64,000 bases of DNA from Bugula neritina (taxonomy: Eukaryota; Bryozoa; Gymnolaemata; Cheilostomatida; Bugulidae). Shown here in pieces: positions 1 to 13,649 of this stretch. The translations under genes were made by a program, and so were the position numbers. The stretch covers positions 18,069,581-18,133,580 of the forward strand of contig OZ037766.1 in the NCBI GenBank assembly GCA_964035545.1, written 5' to 3'. Positions within the stretch are counted from its first letter, which is position 1, and each line of letters opens with the position of its first letter. A model generated the notes under the pieces. The model ran no database searches. It was given only the letters and a program-made list of their open reading frames with translations, and was not told the DNA's origin.

Positions 1-24
1 GGAAATTTATTGTAACATACTGAG

Positions 25-405
25 TTATACTGCAACATACTGAAATACACTGTAACATACTGAAACATATTGCAAAGTACTGCAACATACTGAAATACAC
101 TGTAACATACTGAAAGACGCTGTATCATAATGAAATATACTATAACCCACTGAAATATACTGCAACATACTGAAATATACTGTAACAAACTGAAATATAC
201 TGCAACTTACTGAAATACACTGTAACATACAGAAATACACTGCAACATACTGCAGCAAACTGCAACATACTGCAACATACTGAAATACACTGTAACATAT
301 TGAAATACACTGCAACACATTGAAATATGCTTCAACATACCGAAATATATGGTAACCTACTGAAATATGTTGCAAACTACTGAAATATATTGCAACATAC
401 TGCAA
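25..405. repeat. H landmark block, copy 1
   Basis: A 381-bp string of diagnostic decamers: GAGTTATAC, GTATCATAATG, GTAACAAACTG, GCAGCAAACTG, GCTTCAACATACCG, ATATGGTAACC and GTTGCAAACTAC. It is the easiest anchor for aligning the large units. This copy has GCAACTTACT near 201, shared with 49,424 and 54,073. Confidence 0.88.
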
Positions 406-1299
406 CTTAATGAAATATACTTTAAAATACTGAAATATACTGGAAGATACTGAAACCTACTGAAATACACTGTAACATACTGAAATACACTGCAACATAC
501 TGCAACATACTGAAATACACTGTAACATATTGAAATACATTGCAACACACTGAAATAAGTTGCAAGATACTGAATTATACTGCAACATACTGAAAGACAC
601 TAAAACTAACTGAAGTATAGTGAAAAATCTGAAAATGCACTGTGGCATACTGAAATATACTGAAACACGCTGAAATATACTGGAACATACTGAAATAAAC
701 TGCAACATACTGAGATATACTGCAAGATACTGAAATATACTACAACTCACTGAAGTATAGTGTAGTTTGCAGAAATGTACTGTAACACACTGAAATTTAT
801 TGTATCATACTGAAATATACGGCAACGTACTGAAATACACTGTAACATACTGAAATATATTGCAAAATACTGCAACATACTGAAGTATACTGCAACATAC
901 TGAAAGACACTAAAACTCACTGAAGTATAGTGTAATATCTGCAAATGCACTGTAACATACTGAAATTACTGTAACACACTGAAATATACTGTAACATACT
1001 GAAATATACTGTAACATACGGAGATATACTGCGAGATACTGAAATATACTACAACTCACTGAAGTATAGTGTAATTTTCGGAAATGTACTGTAACATACT
1101 GAATTTTATGGTAACATACTGAATTATACTGCAACATACTGAAATATACTGTAACGTACTGAAATATGTTGCAAAATACTGCAACATACTGAAATACACT
1201 GTAACATACTGAAATACGCTGTATCATACTGAAATATACTATAACCCACTGAAATATACTGCAACATACTGAAATATACTGTAACATACTGAAATATAC

Positions 1300-3854
1300 T
1301 GCAACATACTGAAATACACTGTAACATACAGAAATACACTGCAACATACTGCAGCATACTGCAACATGCTGCAACATACTGAAATACACTGTAACATATT
1401 GAAATACACTGCAACACATTGAAATTTGCTGTAACATACTGAGATATACTGCAAGACACTGAAATATACTACAGCTCACTGAAGTATAGTGTAATTTACG
1501 GAAATGTACTGTAACATACTGAAATTTATTGTAACATACTGAAATATACTGCAACATACTGAAATACACTGTAACATACTGAAATATATTGCAAAATACT
1601 GCAACATACTGAAATACACTGTAACATGCTCAAATACATTTTATCATATTGCAATATGCTATAACCCACTGAAATATACTGCAACTTAGTGAAATATACT
1701 GTAACATACTGAAATATACTGCAACATACTGAAATACACTGTAACATACAGAAGTACGCTGTAACATTCAGAAATACACTGCAACATACTGCAACATACT
1801 GAAATACACTGTAACATACTGAAACACACTGCAACATACTGAAATATACTGCAACATACTGGAACATACTGGAATATACTGTAACCCACTGAAATATACT
1901 GCAACATACTGAAATATACTGCAAGATACTGAAACCTACTGAAATACACTGTAACATACTGAAATACACTGCAACATGCTGCAACATACTGAAATACACT
2001 GTAACATATTGAAATACATTGCAACACATTGAAATAAGTTGCAAGATACCGAAATATACTGCAACATACTGAAAGACACTAAAACTCACTGAAGTATAGT
2101 GAAAAATCTAAAAATAAACTGTGGCATACTGAAATATACTGAAACACGCTGAAATATACTGGAACATACTGAAATAAACTGTAACATACTGAGATATACT
2201 GCAAGATACTGAAATATGCTACAACTCACTGAAGTATAGTGTAATTTACGGAAATGTACTGTAACATACTGAAATTTATTGTAACATACTGAATTATACT
2301 GCAACATACTGAAAAACACTGTAACATACTGAAAGACACTAAAACTCACTGAAGTATACTGTAATATCTGCAAATGCACTGTAATATATTGAAATTTACT
2401 GTAACACAGTGAAATACACTGTAACATACTGAAATACACTGTAACATACTGAGATATACTGCAAGATACTGAAATATACTACAACTCACTGAAGTATAGT
2501 GTAATTTACGAAAATGTACTGTAACATACTGAAATTTATTGTAACATACTGAATTATACTGCAACATACTGGAATACACTGTAACATACTGAAACATATT
2601 GCAAAATACTGCAACATACTGAAATACGCTGTAACATACTGAAAGACGCCGTATCATACTGAAATATACTATAACCCACTGAAATATACTGCAACATACT
2701 GAAAAATACTGTAACATACTGAAATATACTGCAACATACTGAAATACACTGTAACATACAGAAATACACTGCAACATACTGCAGCATACTGCAACATACT
2801 GCAACACGCTGAAATACACTGTAACATACTGAAATATATTGCAAAATACTGCAACATACTGAAATACACTGTAACATACTGAAAGACACTAAAACTCACT
2901 GAAGTATAGTGTAATATCTGGAAATGCACTGTGACATACTGAAATATACTGAAACACGCTGAAATATACTGCAACATACTGAAATATACTGTAACATACC
3001 GAAATTTATTGTAACATACCGAATTATACTGCAACATACTGAAATATACTGTAACATACTGAAATACATTGCAAAATACTGCAACATACTTAAATACACT
3101 GTAACATACTGAAAGACACTAAAACTCACTGAAGTATAGTGTAATATCTGGAAATGCACTGTGACATACTGAAATATACTGAAACACGCTGAAATATACT
3201 TCAACATACTGAAATATACCTAAAAATATTGAAACATACTGAAATACACTGTAACATGCTGAAATACACTGTATCATACTGAAGTATACTGTAACGCACT
3301 GAAATATACTGCAACATACTGTATTATACTGAAACATACTGCAATATCCTGAAATATACTGCAACATGCTGAAATATACTGCAAGACACTGAAACCTACT
3401 GAAATACACTGTAACATACTGATATACACTGCAACATACTGAAATACACTGTAACATACAGACATACACTGCAACATACTGCAGCATACTGCAACATGCT
3501 GCAACATACTGAAATACACTGTAACATATTGAAATACACTGCAACACATTGAAATATGCTGTAACATACTGAGATATACTGCAAGACACTGAAATATACT
3601 ACAGCTCACTGAAGTATAGTGTAATTTACGGAAATGTACTGTAACATACTGAAATTTATTGTAACATACTGAAATATACTGCAACATACTGAAATACACT
3701 GTAACATACTGAAATATATTGCAAAATACTGCAACATACTGAAATACACTGTAACATACTCAAATACATTGTATCATACTGGAATATGCTATAACCCACT
3801 GAAATATACTGCAACTTACTGAAATATACTGTAACATACTGAAATATACTGCAA
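1300..3854. repeat. About 2.55-kb block shared with 14,075-16,629
   Basis: Landmarks match 14,075-16,629 at a constant offset of 12,775 bp, for example the TATACCTAAAAATATTGAAA decamers near 3,214 and the TAAC-GCACTG variant near 3,291. On the left it departs near 1,300, and on the right at about 3,854 where the other copy jumps to a different block. A third relative lies at 25,580-28,134. It includes the rare GTATTATACT at 3,331, where the 14-kb relative has GAATTATACT. Confidence 0.8.
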
Positions 3855-5273
3855 CATACTGAAATACACTGTAACATACAGAAGTACGCTGTAACATACA
3901 GAAATACACTGCAACATACTGCAACATACTGAAATACACTGTAACATACTGAAACACACTGCAACATACTGAAATATACTGCAACATACTGGAACATACT
4001 GGAATATACTGTAACCCACTGAAATATACTGCAACATACTGAAATATGCTGCAAGATACTGAAACCTACTGAAATACACTGTAACATACTGAAATACACT
4101 GCAACATGCTGCAACATACTGAAATACACTGTAACATATTGAAATACATTGCAACACATTGAAATAAGTTGCAAGATACCGAAATATGCTGCAACATACT
4201 GAAAGACACTAAAACTCACTGAAGTATAGTGAAAAATTTAAAAATGCACTGTGGCATACTGAAATATACTGAAACACGCTGAAATATACTGGAACATACT
4301 GAAATAAACTGTAACATACTGAGATATACTGCAAGATACTGAAATATACTACAACTCACTGAAGTATAGCGTAATTTGCAGAAATGTACTGTAACACACT
4401 GAAATTTATTGTATCAGACTGAAATATACTGCAACGTTCTGAAATACACTGTAACATACTAAAATATATTGCAAAATACTGCAACATACTTAAATATACT
4501 GCAACATACTGAAAGACACTAAAACTCACTGAAGTATAGTGTAATATCTGCAAATGCACTGTAACATACTGAAATTTACTGTAACACACTGAAATATACT
4601 GTAACATACTGAAATATACTGTAACATACTGAGATATACTGCGAGATTCCGAAATATGCTACAACTCACTGAAGTATAGTGTAATTTACGGAAATGTACT
4701 GTAACATACTGAAATTTATTGTAACATACTGAATTATACTGCAACATACTGAAATACACAGTAACATACTGAGATATACTGCAAGATACTGAAATATACT
4801 ACAACTCACTGAAGTATAGTGTAATATCTGCAAATGCACTGTAACATACTGAAATTTACTGTAACACACTGAAATATACTGTAACATACAGAAATATACT
4901 GTAACATACTGAGATATACTGCAAGATACTGAAATATACTACAACTCACTGAAGTATAGTGTAATTTAGGGAAATGTACTGTAACATACTGAAATTTATT
5001 GTAACATACTGAATTATACTGCAACATACTGAAATACACTGCAACATACTGAAATACACTGTAACATACTGAAAGACACTAAAACTCACTGAAGTATAGT
5101 GTAATATCTGCAAATGCACTGTAACATATTGAAATTTACTGTAACACAGTGAAATATACTGTAACATACTGAGATATACTGCAAGATACTGAAATATACT
5201 ACAACTCACTGAAGTATAGTGTAATTTACGAAAATGTACTGTAACATACTGAAATTTATTGTAACATACTGAG

Positions 5274-5654
5274 TTATACTGCAACATACTGAAATACACT
5301 GTAACATACTGAAACATATTGCAAAGTACTGCAACATACTGAAATACACTGTAACATACTGAAAGACGCTGTATCATAATGAAATATACTATAACCCACT
5401 GAAATATACTGCAACATACTGAAATATACTGTAACAAACTGAAATATACTGCAACATACTGAAATACACTGTAACATACAGAAATACACTGCAACATACT
5501 GCAGCAAACTGCAACATACTGCAACATACTGAAATACACTGTAACATATTGAAATACACTGCAACACATTGAAATATGCTTCAACATACCGAAATATATG
5601 GTAACCTACTGAAATATGTTGCAAACTACTGAAATATACTGCAACATACTGCAA
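5274..5654. repeat. H landmark block, copy 2
   Basis: Same diagnostic decamers, but the end reads GAAATATACT rather than GAAATATATT and it continues into a GCACAATACT GCAAAATACT segment. This downstream context (H2 type) recurs at 42,855, 44,155 and 59,322. Confidence 0.85.
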
Positions 5655-6810
5655 CTTAATGAAATATACTGTAACACACTGAAATATACTGCACAATACT
5701 GCAAAATACTGTAACATACTGAAACATACTGCAACATCCTGAAATATACTGCAACATGCTGAAATATACTGCAAGACACTGAAACCTACTGAAATACACT
5801 GTAACATACTGAAATACACTGCAACATACTGCAACATACTGAAATACATTGTGACATATTGAAATGCATTGCAACACATTGAAATATGTTGCAAGATACT
5901 GAAATATAATGCAACATACTGAACGATACTAAAACTCACTGAAGTATAGTGTAATACCTGAAAATGCACTGTGATATACTGAAATACACTGTAACACATT
6001 GAAATATACTGCAAAATACTGAAACATACTGAAATATATTGCAAAATACTGCAACATACTGAAATACGGTTTAACATACTGAAATACACTGTAACATACT
6101 GATATGCACTGCAACATACTGAAATACACGGCAACATACTGGAACATACTGGAATATACTGTAACCCACTGAAATATACTACAACATGCTGAAATATGCT
6201 GCAAGATACTGAAACCTACTGAAATACACTGTAACATACTGAAATACACTGCAACATGCTGCAACATACTGAAATACACTGTAACATATTGAAATACATT
6301 GCAACACACTGAAATAAGTTGCAAGATACCGAAATATACTGCAACATACTGAAAGACACTAAAACCCACTGAAGTATAGTGAAAAATGTAAAAATGCACT
6401 GTGGCATACTGAAATATACTGAAACACGCTGAAATATACTGGAACATACTGAAATAAACTGTAACATACTGAGATATACTGCAAGATACTGAAATATACT
6501 ACAACTCACTGAAGTATAGCGTAATTTGCAGAAATGTACTGTAACACACTGAAATTTATTGTATCATACTGAAATATACTGCAACGTACTGAAATACACT
6601 GTAACATACTAAAATATATTGCAAAAAACTGGAACATACTTAAATATACTGCAACATACTAAAAGACACTAAAACTCACTGAAGTATAGTGTAATATCTG
6701 CAAATGCACTGTAACATACTGAAATTTACTGTAACACACTGAAATATACTGTAACATACTGAAATATACTGTAACATACTGAGATATACTGCGAGATACT
6801 GAAATATGCT

Positions 6811-7611
6811 ACAACTCACTGAAGTATAGTGTAATTTACGGAAATGTACTGTAACATACTGAAATTTATTGTAACATACTGAATTATACTGCAACATACT
6901 GAAATACACTGTAACATACTGAAAGACACTAAAACTCACTGAAGTATAGTGTAATATCTGCAAATGCACTGTAACATATTGAAATTTAGTGTAACACAGT
7001 GAAATATACTGTAACATACTGAAATAAACTGTAACATACTAAGATATACTGCAAGATAATGAAATATACTACAACTCACTGAAGTATAGTGTAATTTACG
7101 AAAATGTACTGCAACATACTGAAATTTATTGTAACATACTGAATTATACTGCAACATACTGAAATACACTGCAACATACCGAAATACACTGTAACATACT
7201 GAAAGACACTAAAACTCACTGAAGTATAGTGTAATATCTGCAAATGCACTGTAACATATTGAAATTTACTGTAACACAGTGAAATATACTGTAACATACT
7301 GAAATATACTGTAACATACTGAGATATACTGCAAGATACTGAAATATACTACAACTCTCTGAAGTATAGTGTAATTTACGAAAATGTACTGTAACATACT
7401 GAAATTTATTGTAACATACTGAATTATACTGCAACATACTGAAAAACACTGTAACATACTGAAAGACACTAAAACTCACTGAAGTATAGTGTAATATCTG
7501 CAAATGCACTGTAATATATTGAAATTTACTGTAACACAGTGAAATATACTGTAACATACTGAAATATACTGTAACATACTGAGATATACTGCAAGATACT
7601 GAAATATACTA
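6811..7611. repeat. 260/280-bp higher-order repeats of the marker
   Basis: Marker decamers fall at 6,811, 6,931, 7,071, 7,211, 7,351, 7,471 and 7,611, so intervals are 120 or 140 bp rather than 170 and 140. The two marker types still alternate. The same run recurs at 60,859-61,659 and, diverged, at 52,280-53,080. It shows the marker spacing changing in 10-bp steps between families. Confidence 0.8.
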
Positions 7612-8603
7612 CAACTCACTGAAGTATAGTGTAATTTACGAAAATGTACTGTAACATACTGAAATTCATTGTAACATACTGAATTATACTGCAACATACT
7701 GGAATACACTGTAACATACTGAAACATATTGCAAAATACTGCAACATACTGAAATACGCTGTAACATACTGAAAGACGCCGTATCATACTGAAATATACT
7801 ATAACCCACTGAAATATACTGCAACATACTGAAAAATACTGTAACATACTGAAATATACTGCAACATACTGAAATACACTGTAACATACAGAAATACACT
7901 GCAACATACTGCAGCATACTGCAACATACTGCAACATGCTGAAATACACTGTAACATACTGAAATATATTGCAAAATACTGCAACATACTGAAATACACT
8001 GTAACATACTGAAAGACACTAAAACTCACTGAAGTATAGTGTAATATCTGGAAATGCACTGTGACATACTGAAATATACTGAAACACGCTGAAATATACT
8101 GCAACATACTGAAATATACTGTAACATACCGAAATTTATTGTAACATACCGAATTATACTGCAACATACTGAAATATACTGTAACATACTGAAATATATT
8201 GCAAAATACTGCAACATACTTAAATACACTGTAACATACTGAAAGACACTAAAACTCACTGAAGTATAGTGTAATATCTGGAAATGCACTGTGACATACT
8301 GAAATATACTGAAACACGCTGAATTATACTGCAACATACTGAAATACACTGCAACATACTGAAATACACTGTAACATACTGAAAGACACTAAAACTCACT
8401 GAAGTATAGTGTAGTACCTGCAAATGCACTGTAACATATTGAAATTTACTGTAACACAGTGAAATATACTGTAACATACTGAAATATACTGTAACATACT
8501 GAGATATACTGCAAGATACTGAAATATACTACAACTCTCTGAAGTATAGTGTAATTTACGAAAATGTACTGTAACATACTGAAATTTATTGTAACATACT
8601 GAG

Positions 8604-8984
8604 TTATACTGCAACATACTGAAATACACTGTAACATACTGAAACATATTGCAAAGTACTGCAACATACTGAAATACACTGTAACATACTGAAAGACGCT
8701 GTATCATAATGAAATATACTATAACCCACTGAAATATACTGCAACATACTGAAATATACTGTAACAAACTGAAATATACTGCAACATACTGAAATACACT
8801 GTAACATACAGAAATACACTGCAACATACTGCAGCAAACTGCAACATACTGCAACATACTGAAATACACTGTAACATATTGAAATACACTGCAACACATT
8901 GAAATATGCTTCAACATACCGAAATATATGGTAACCTACTGAAATATGTTGCAAACTACTGAAATATATTGCAACATACTGCAA
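8604..8984. repeat. H landmark block, copy 3
   Basis: Has GCAACATACT where copy 1 has GCAACTTACT. It starts the 3,866-bp interval to the next H and is 8,579 bp from copy 1 (8,580 minus the 1-bp deletion at 961). Confidence 0.88.
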
Positions 8985-10549
8985 CTTAATGAAATATACT
9001 GTAACATACTGAAATATACTGGAAGATACTGAAACCTACTGAAATACACTGTAACATACTGAAATACACTGCAACATACTGCAACATACTGAAATACACT
9101 GTAACATATTGAAATACATTGCAACACATTGAAATAAGTTGCAAGATACTGAATTATACTGCAACATACTGAAAGACACTAAAACTCACTGAAGTATAGT
9201 GAAAAATCTGAAAATGCACTGTGGCATACTGAAATATACTGAAACACGCTGAAATATACTGGAACATACTGAAATAAACTGCAACATACTGAGATATACT
9301 GCAAGATACTGAAATATACTACAACTCACTGAAGTATAGTGTAGTTTGCAGAAATGTACTGTAACACACTGAAATTTATTGTATCATGCCGAAATATACG
9401 GCAACGTACTGAAATACACTGTAACATACTGAAATATATTGCAAAATACTGCAACATACTGAAGTATGCTGCAACATACTGAAAGACACTAAAACTCACT
9501 GAAGTATAGTGTAATATCTGCAAATGCACTGTAACATACTGAAATTACTGTAACACACTGAAATATACTGTAACATACTGAAATATACTGTAACATACGG
9601 AGATATACTGCGAGATACTGAAATATACTACAACTCACTGAAGTATAGTGTAATTTTCGGAAATGTACTGTAACATACTGAATTTTATGGTAACATACTG
9701 AATTATACTGCAACATACTGAAATATACTGTAACGTACTGAAATATGTTGCAAAATACTGCAACATACTGAAATACACTGTAACATACTGAAATACGCTG
9801 TATCATACTGAAATATACTATAACCCACTGAAATATACTGCAACATACTGAAATATACTGTAACATACTGAAATATACTGCAACATACTGAAATACACTG
9901 TAACATACAGAAATACACTGCAACATACTGCAGCATACTGCAACATGCTGCAACATACTGAAATACACTGTAACATATTGAAATACACTGCAACACATTG
10001 AAATTTGCTGTAACATACTGAGATATACTGCAAGACACTGAAATATACTACAGCTCACTGAAGTATAGTGTAATTTACGGAAATGTACTGTAACATACTG
10101 AAATTTATTGTAACATACTGAAATATACTGCAACATACTGAAATACACTGTAACATACTGAAATATATTGCAAAATACTGCAACATACTGAAATACACTG
10201 TAACATACTCAAATACATTGTATCATATTGCAATATGCTATAACTCACTGAAATATACTGCAACTTAGTGAAATATACTGTAACATACTGAAATATACTG
10301 CAACATACTGAAATACACTGTAACATACAGAAGTACGCTGTAACATACAGAAATACACTGCAACATACTGCAACATACTGAAATACACTGTAACATACTG
10401 AAACACACTGCAACATACTGAAATATACTGCAACATACTGGAACATACTGGAATATACTGTAACCCACTGAAATATACTGCAACATACTGAAATATACTG
10501 CAAGATACTGAAACCTACTGTAATACACTGTAACATACTGAAATACACT

Positions 10550-10567
10550 GCAACATGCAACATACTG
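10550..10567. repeat. 3-bp deletion landmark, copy 1
   Basis: GCAACATGCAACATACTG replaces the usual GCAACATGCT-GCAACATACTG, a loss of 3 bp that shifts the decamer register. Only one other copy (19,175) exists, marking the 8,625-bp pair. The equivalent at 23,041-23,060 lacks the deletion. Confidence 0.92.
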
Positions 10568-12469
10568 AAATACACTGTAACATATTGAAATACATTGCAA
10601 CACATTGAAATAAGTTGCAAGATACCGAAATATACTGCAACATACTGAAAGACACTAAAACTCACTGAAGTATAGTGAAAAATCTAAAAATGCACTGTGG
10701 CATACTGAAATATACTGAAACACGCTGAAATATACTGGAACATACTGAAATAAACTGTAACATACTGAGATATACTGCAAGATACTGAAATATGCTACAA
10801 CTCACTGAAGTATAGTGTAATTTACGGAAATGTACTGTAACATACTGAAATTTATTGTAACATACTGAATTACACTGCAACATACTGAAAAACACTGTAA
10901 CATACTGAAAGACACTAAAACTCACTGAAGTATAGTGTAATATCTGCAAATGCACTGTAATATATTGAAATTTACTGTAACACAGTGAAATATACTGTAA
11001 CATACTGAAATATACTGTAACATACTGAGATATACTGCAAGATACTGAAATATACTACAACTCACTGAAGTATAGTGTAATTTACGAAAATGTACTGTAA
11101 CATACTGGAATTTATTGTAACATACTGAATTATACTGCAACATACTGGAATACACTGTAACATACTGAAACATATTGCAAAATACTGCAACATACTGAAA
11201 TACACTGTAACATACTGAAAGACGCCGTATCATACTGAAATATACTATAACCCACTGAAATATACTGCAACATACTGAAAAATACTGTAACATACTGAAA
11301 TATACTGCAACATACTGAAATACACTGTAACATACAGAAATACACTGCAACATACTGCAGCATACTGCAACATACTGCAACATGCTGAAATACACTGTAA
11401 CATACTGAAATATATTGCAAAATACTGCAACATACTGAAATACACTGTAACATACAGAAATACACTGCAACATACTGCAGTATACTGCAACATGCTGCAA
11501 CATACTGAAATACACTGTAACATATTGAAATACACTGCAACACATTGAAATTTGCTGTAACATACTGAGATATACTGCAAGACACTGAAATATACTACAG
11601 CTCACTGAAGTATAGTGTAATTTACGGAAATGTACTGTAACATACTGAAATTTATTGTAACATACTGAAATATACTGCAACATACTGAAATACACTGTAA
11701 CATACTGAAATATATTGCAAAATACTGCAACATACTGAAATACACTGTAACATGCTCAAATACATTGTATCATATTGCAATATGCTATAACCCACTGAAA
11801 TATACTGCAACTTAGTGAAATATACTGTAACATACTGAAATATACTGCAACATACTGAAATACACTGTAACATACAGAAGTACGCTGTAACATTCAGAAA
11901 TACACTGCAACATACTGCAACATACTGAAATACACTGTAACATACTGAAACACACTGCAACATACTGAAATATACTGCAACATACTTGAACATACTGGAA
12001 TATACTGTAACCCACTGAAATATACTGCAACATACTGAAATATACTGTAACATACTGAAATATATTGCAAAATACTGCAACATACTTAAATACACTGTAA
12101 CATACTGAAAGACACTAAAACTCACTGAAGTATAGTGTATTATCTGGAAATGCACTGTGACATACTGAAATATACTGAAACACGCTGAATTATACTGCAA
12201 CATACTGAAATACACTGCAACATACTGAAATACACTGTAACATACTGAAAGACACTAAAACTCACTGAAGTATAGTGTAATACCTGCAAATGCACTGTAA
12301 CATATTGAAATTTACTGTAACACAGTGAAATATACTGTAACATACTGAAATATACTGTAACATACTGAGATATACTGCAAGATACTGAAATATACTACAA
12401 CTCTCTGAAGTATAGTGTAATTTACGAAAATGTACTGTAACATACTGAAATTTATTGTAACATACTGAG

Positions 12470-12850
12470 TTATACTGCAACATACTGAAATACACTGTAA
12501 CATACTGAAACATATTGCAAAGTACTGCAACATACTGAAATACACTGTAACATACTGAAAGACGCTGTATCATAATGAAATATACTATAACCCACTGAAA
12601 TATACTGCAACATACTGAAATATACTGTAACAAACTGAAATATACTGCAACATACTGAAATACACTGTAACATACAGAAATACACTGCAACATACTGCAG
12701 CAAACTGCAACATACTGCAACATACTGAAATACACTGTAACATATTGAAATACACTGCAACACATTGAAATATGCTTCAACATACCGAAATATATGGTAA
12801 CCTACTGAAATATGTTGCAAACTACTGAAATATATTGCAACATACTGCAA
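12470..12850. repeat. H landmark block, copy 4
   Basis: Identical in diagnostic positions to the 8,604 copy. It lies 3,866 bp after it and 4,759 bp before the next. Confidence 0.88.
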
Positions 12851-13649
12851 CTTAATGAAATATACTGTAACATACTGAAATATACTGGAAGATACTGAAA
12901 CCTACTGAAATACACTGTAACATACTGAAATACACTGCAACATACTGCAACATACTGAAATACACTGTAACATATTGAAATACATTGCAACACATTGAAA
13001 TAAGTTGCAAGATACTGAATTATACTGCAACATACTGAAAGACACTAAAACTCACTGAAGTATAGTGAAAAATCTGAAAATGCACTGTGGCATACTGAAA
13101 TATACTGAAACACGCTGAAATATACTGGAACATACTGAAATAAACTGCAACATACTGAGATATACTGCAAGATACTGAAATATACTACAACTCACTGAAG
13201 TATAGTGTAGTTTGCAGAAATGTACTGTAACACACTGAAATTTATTGTATCATGCTGAAATATACGGCAACGTACTGAAATACACTGTAACATACTGAAA
13301 TATATTGCAAAATACTGCAACATACTGAAGTATGCTGCAACATACTGAAAGACACTAAAACTCACTGAAGTATAGTGTAATATCTGCAAATGCACTGTAA
13401 CATACTGAAATTACTGTAACACACTGAAATATACTGTAACATACTGAAATATACTGTAACATACGGAGATATACTGCGAGAGACTGAAATATACTACAAC
13501 TCACTGAAGTATAGTGTAATTTTCGGAAATGTACTGTAACATACTGAATTTTATGGTAACATACTGAATTATACTGCAACATACTGAAATATACTGTAAC
13601 GTACTGAAATATGTTGCAAAATACTGCAACATACTGAAATACACTGTAA

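Larger units (their letters stand above)
1..9952. repeat. Left copy of a long repeat spaced 54,048 bp
   Basis: This segment matches 54,049-64,000 base for base wherever I compared them, including rare private variants: the CGGAAATTT at the first bases, ACTAACTGAAG near 606, the TTTAAAATAC near 421 and GTATTATACT near 3,331. I noticed two differences: G at 4,417 versus T at 58,465, and A at 7,027 versus T at 61,075. No length difference is seen. The match already holds at base 1, so the true left edge lies outside the window. It is either a giant higher-order unit or an assembly duplication. Confidence 0.93.
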
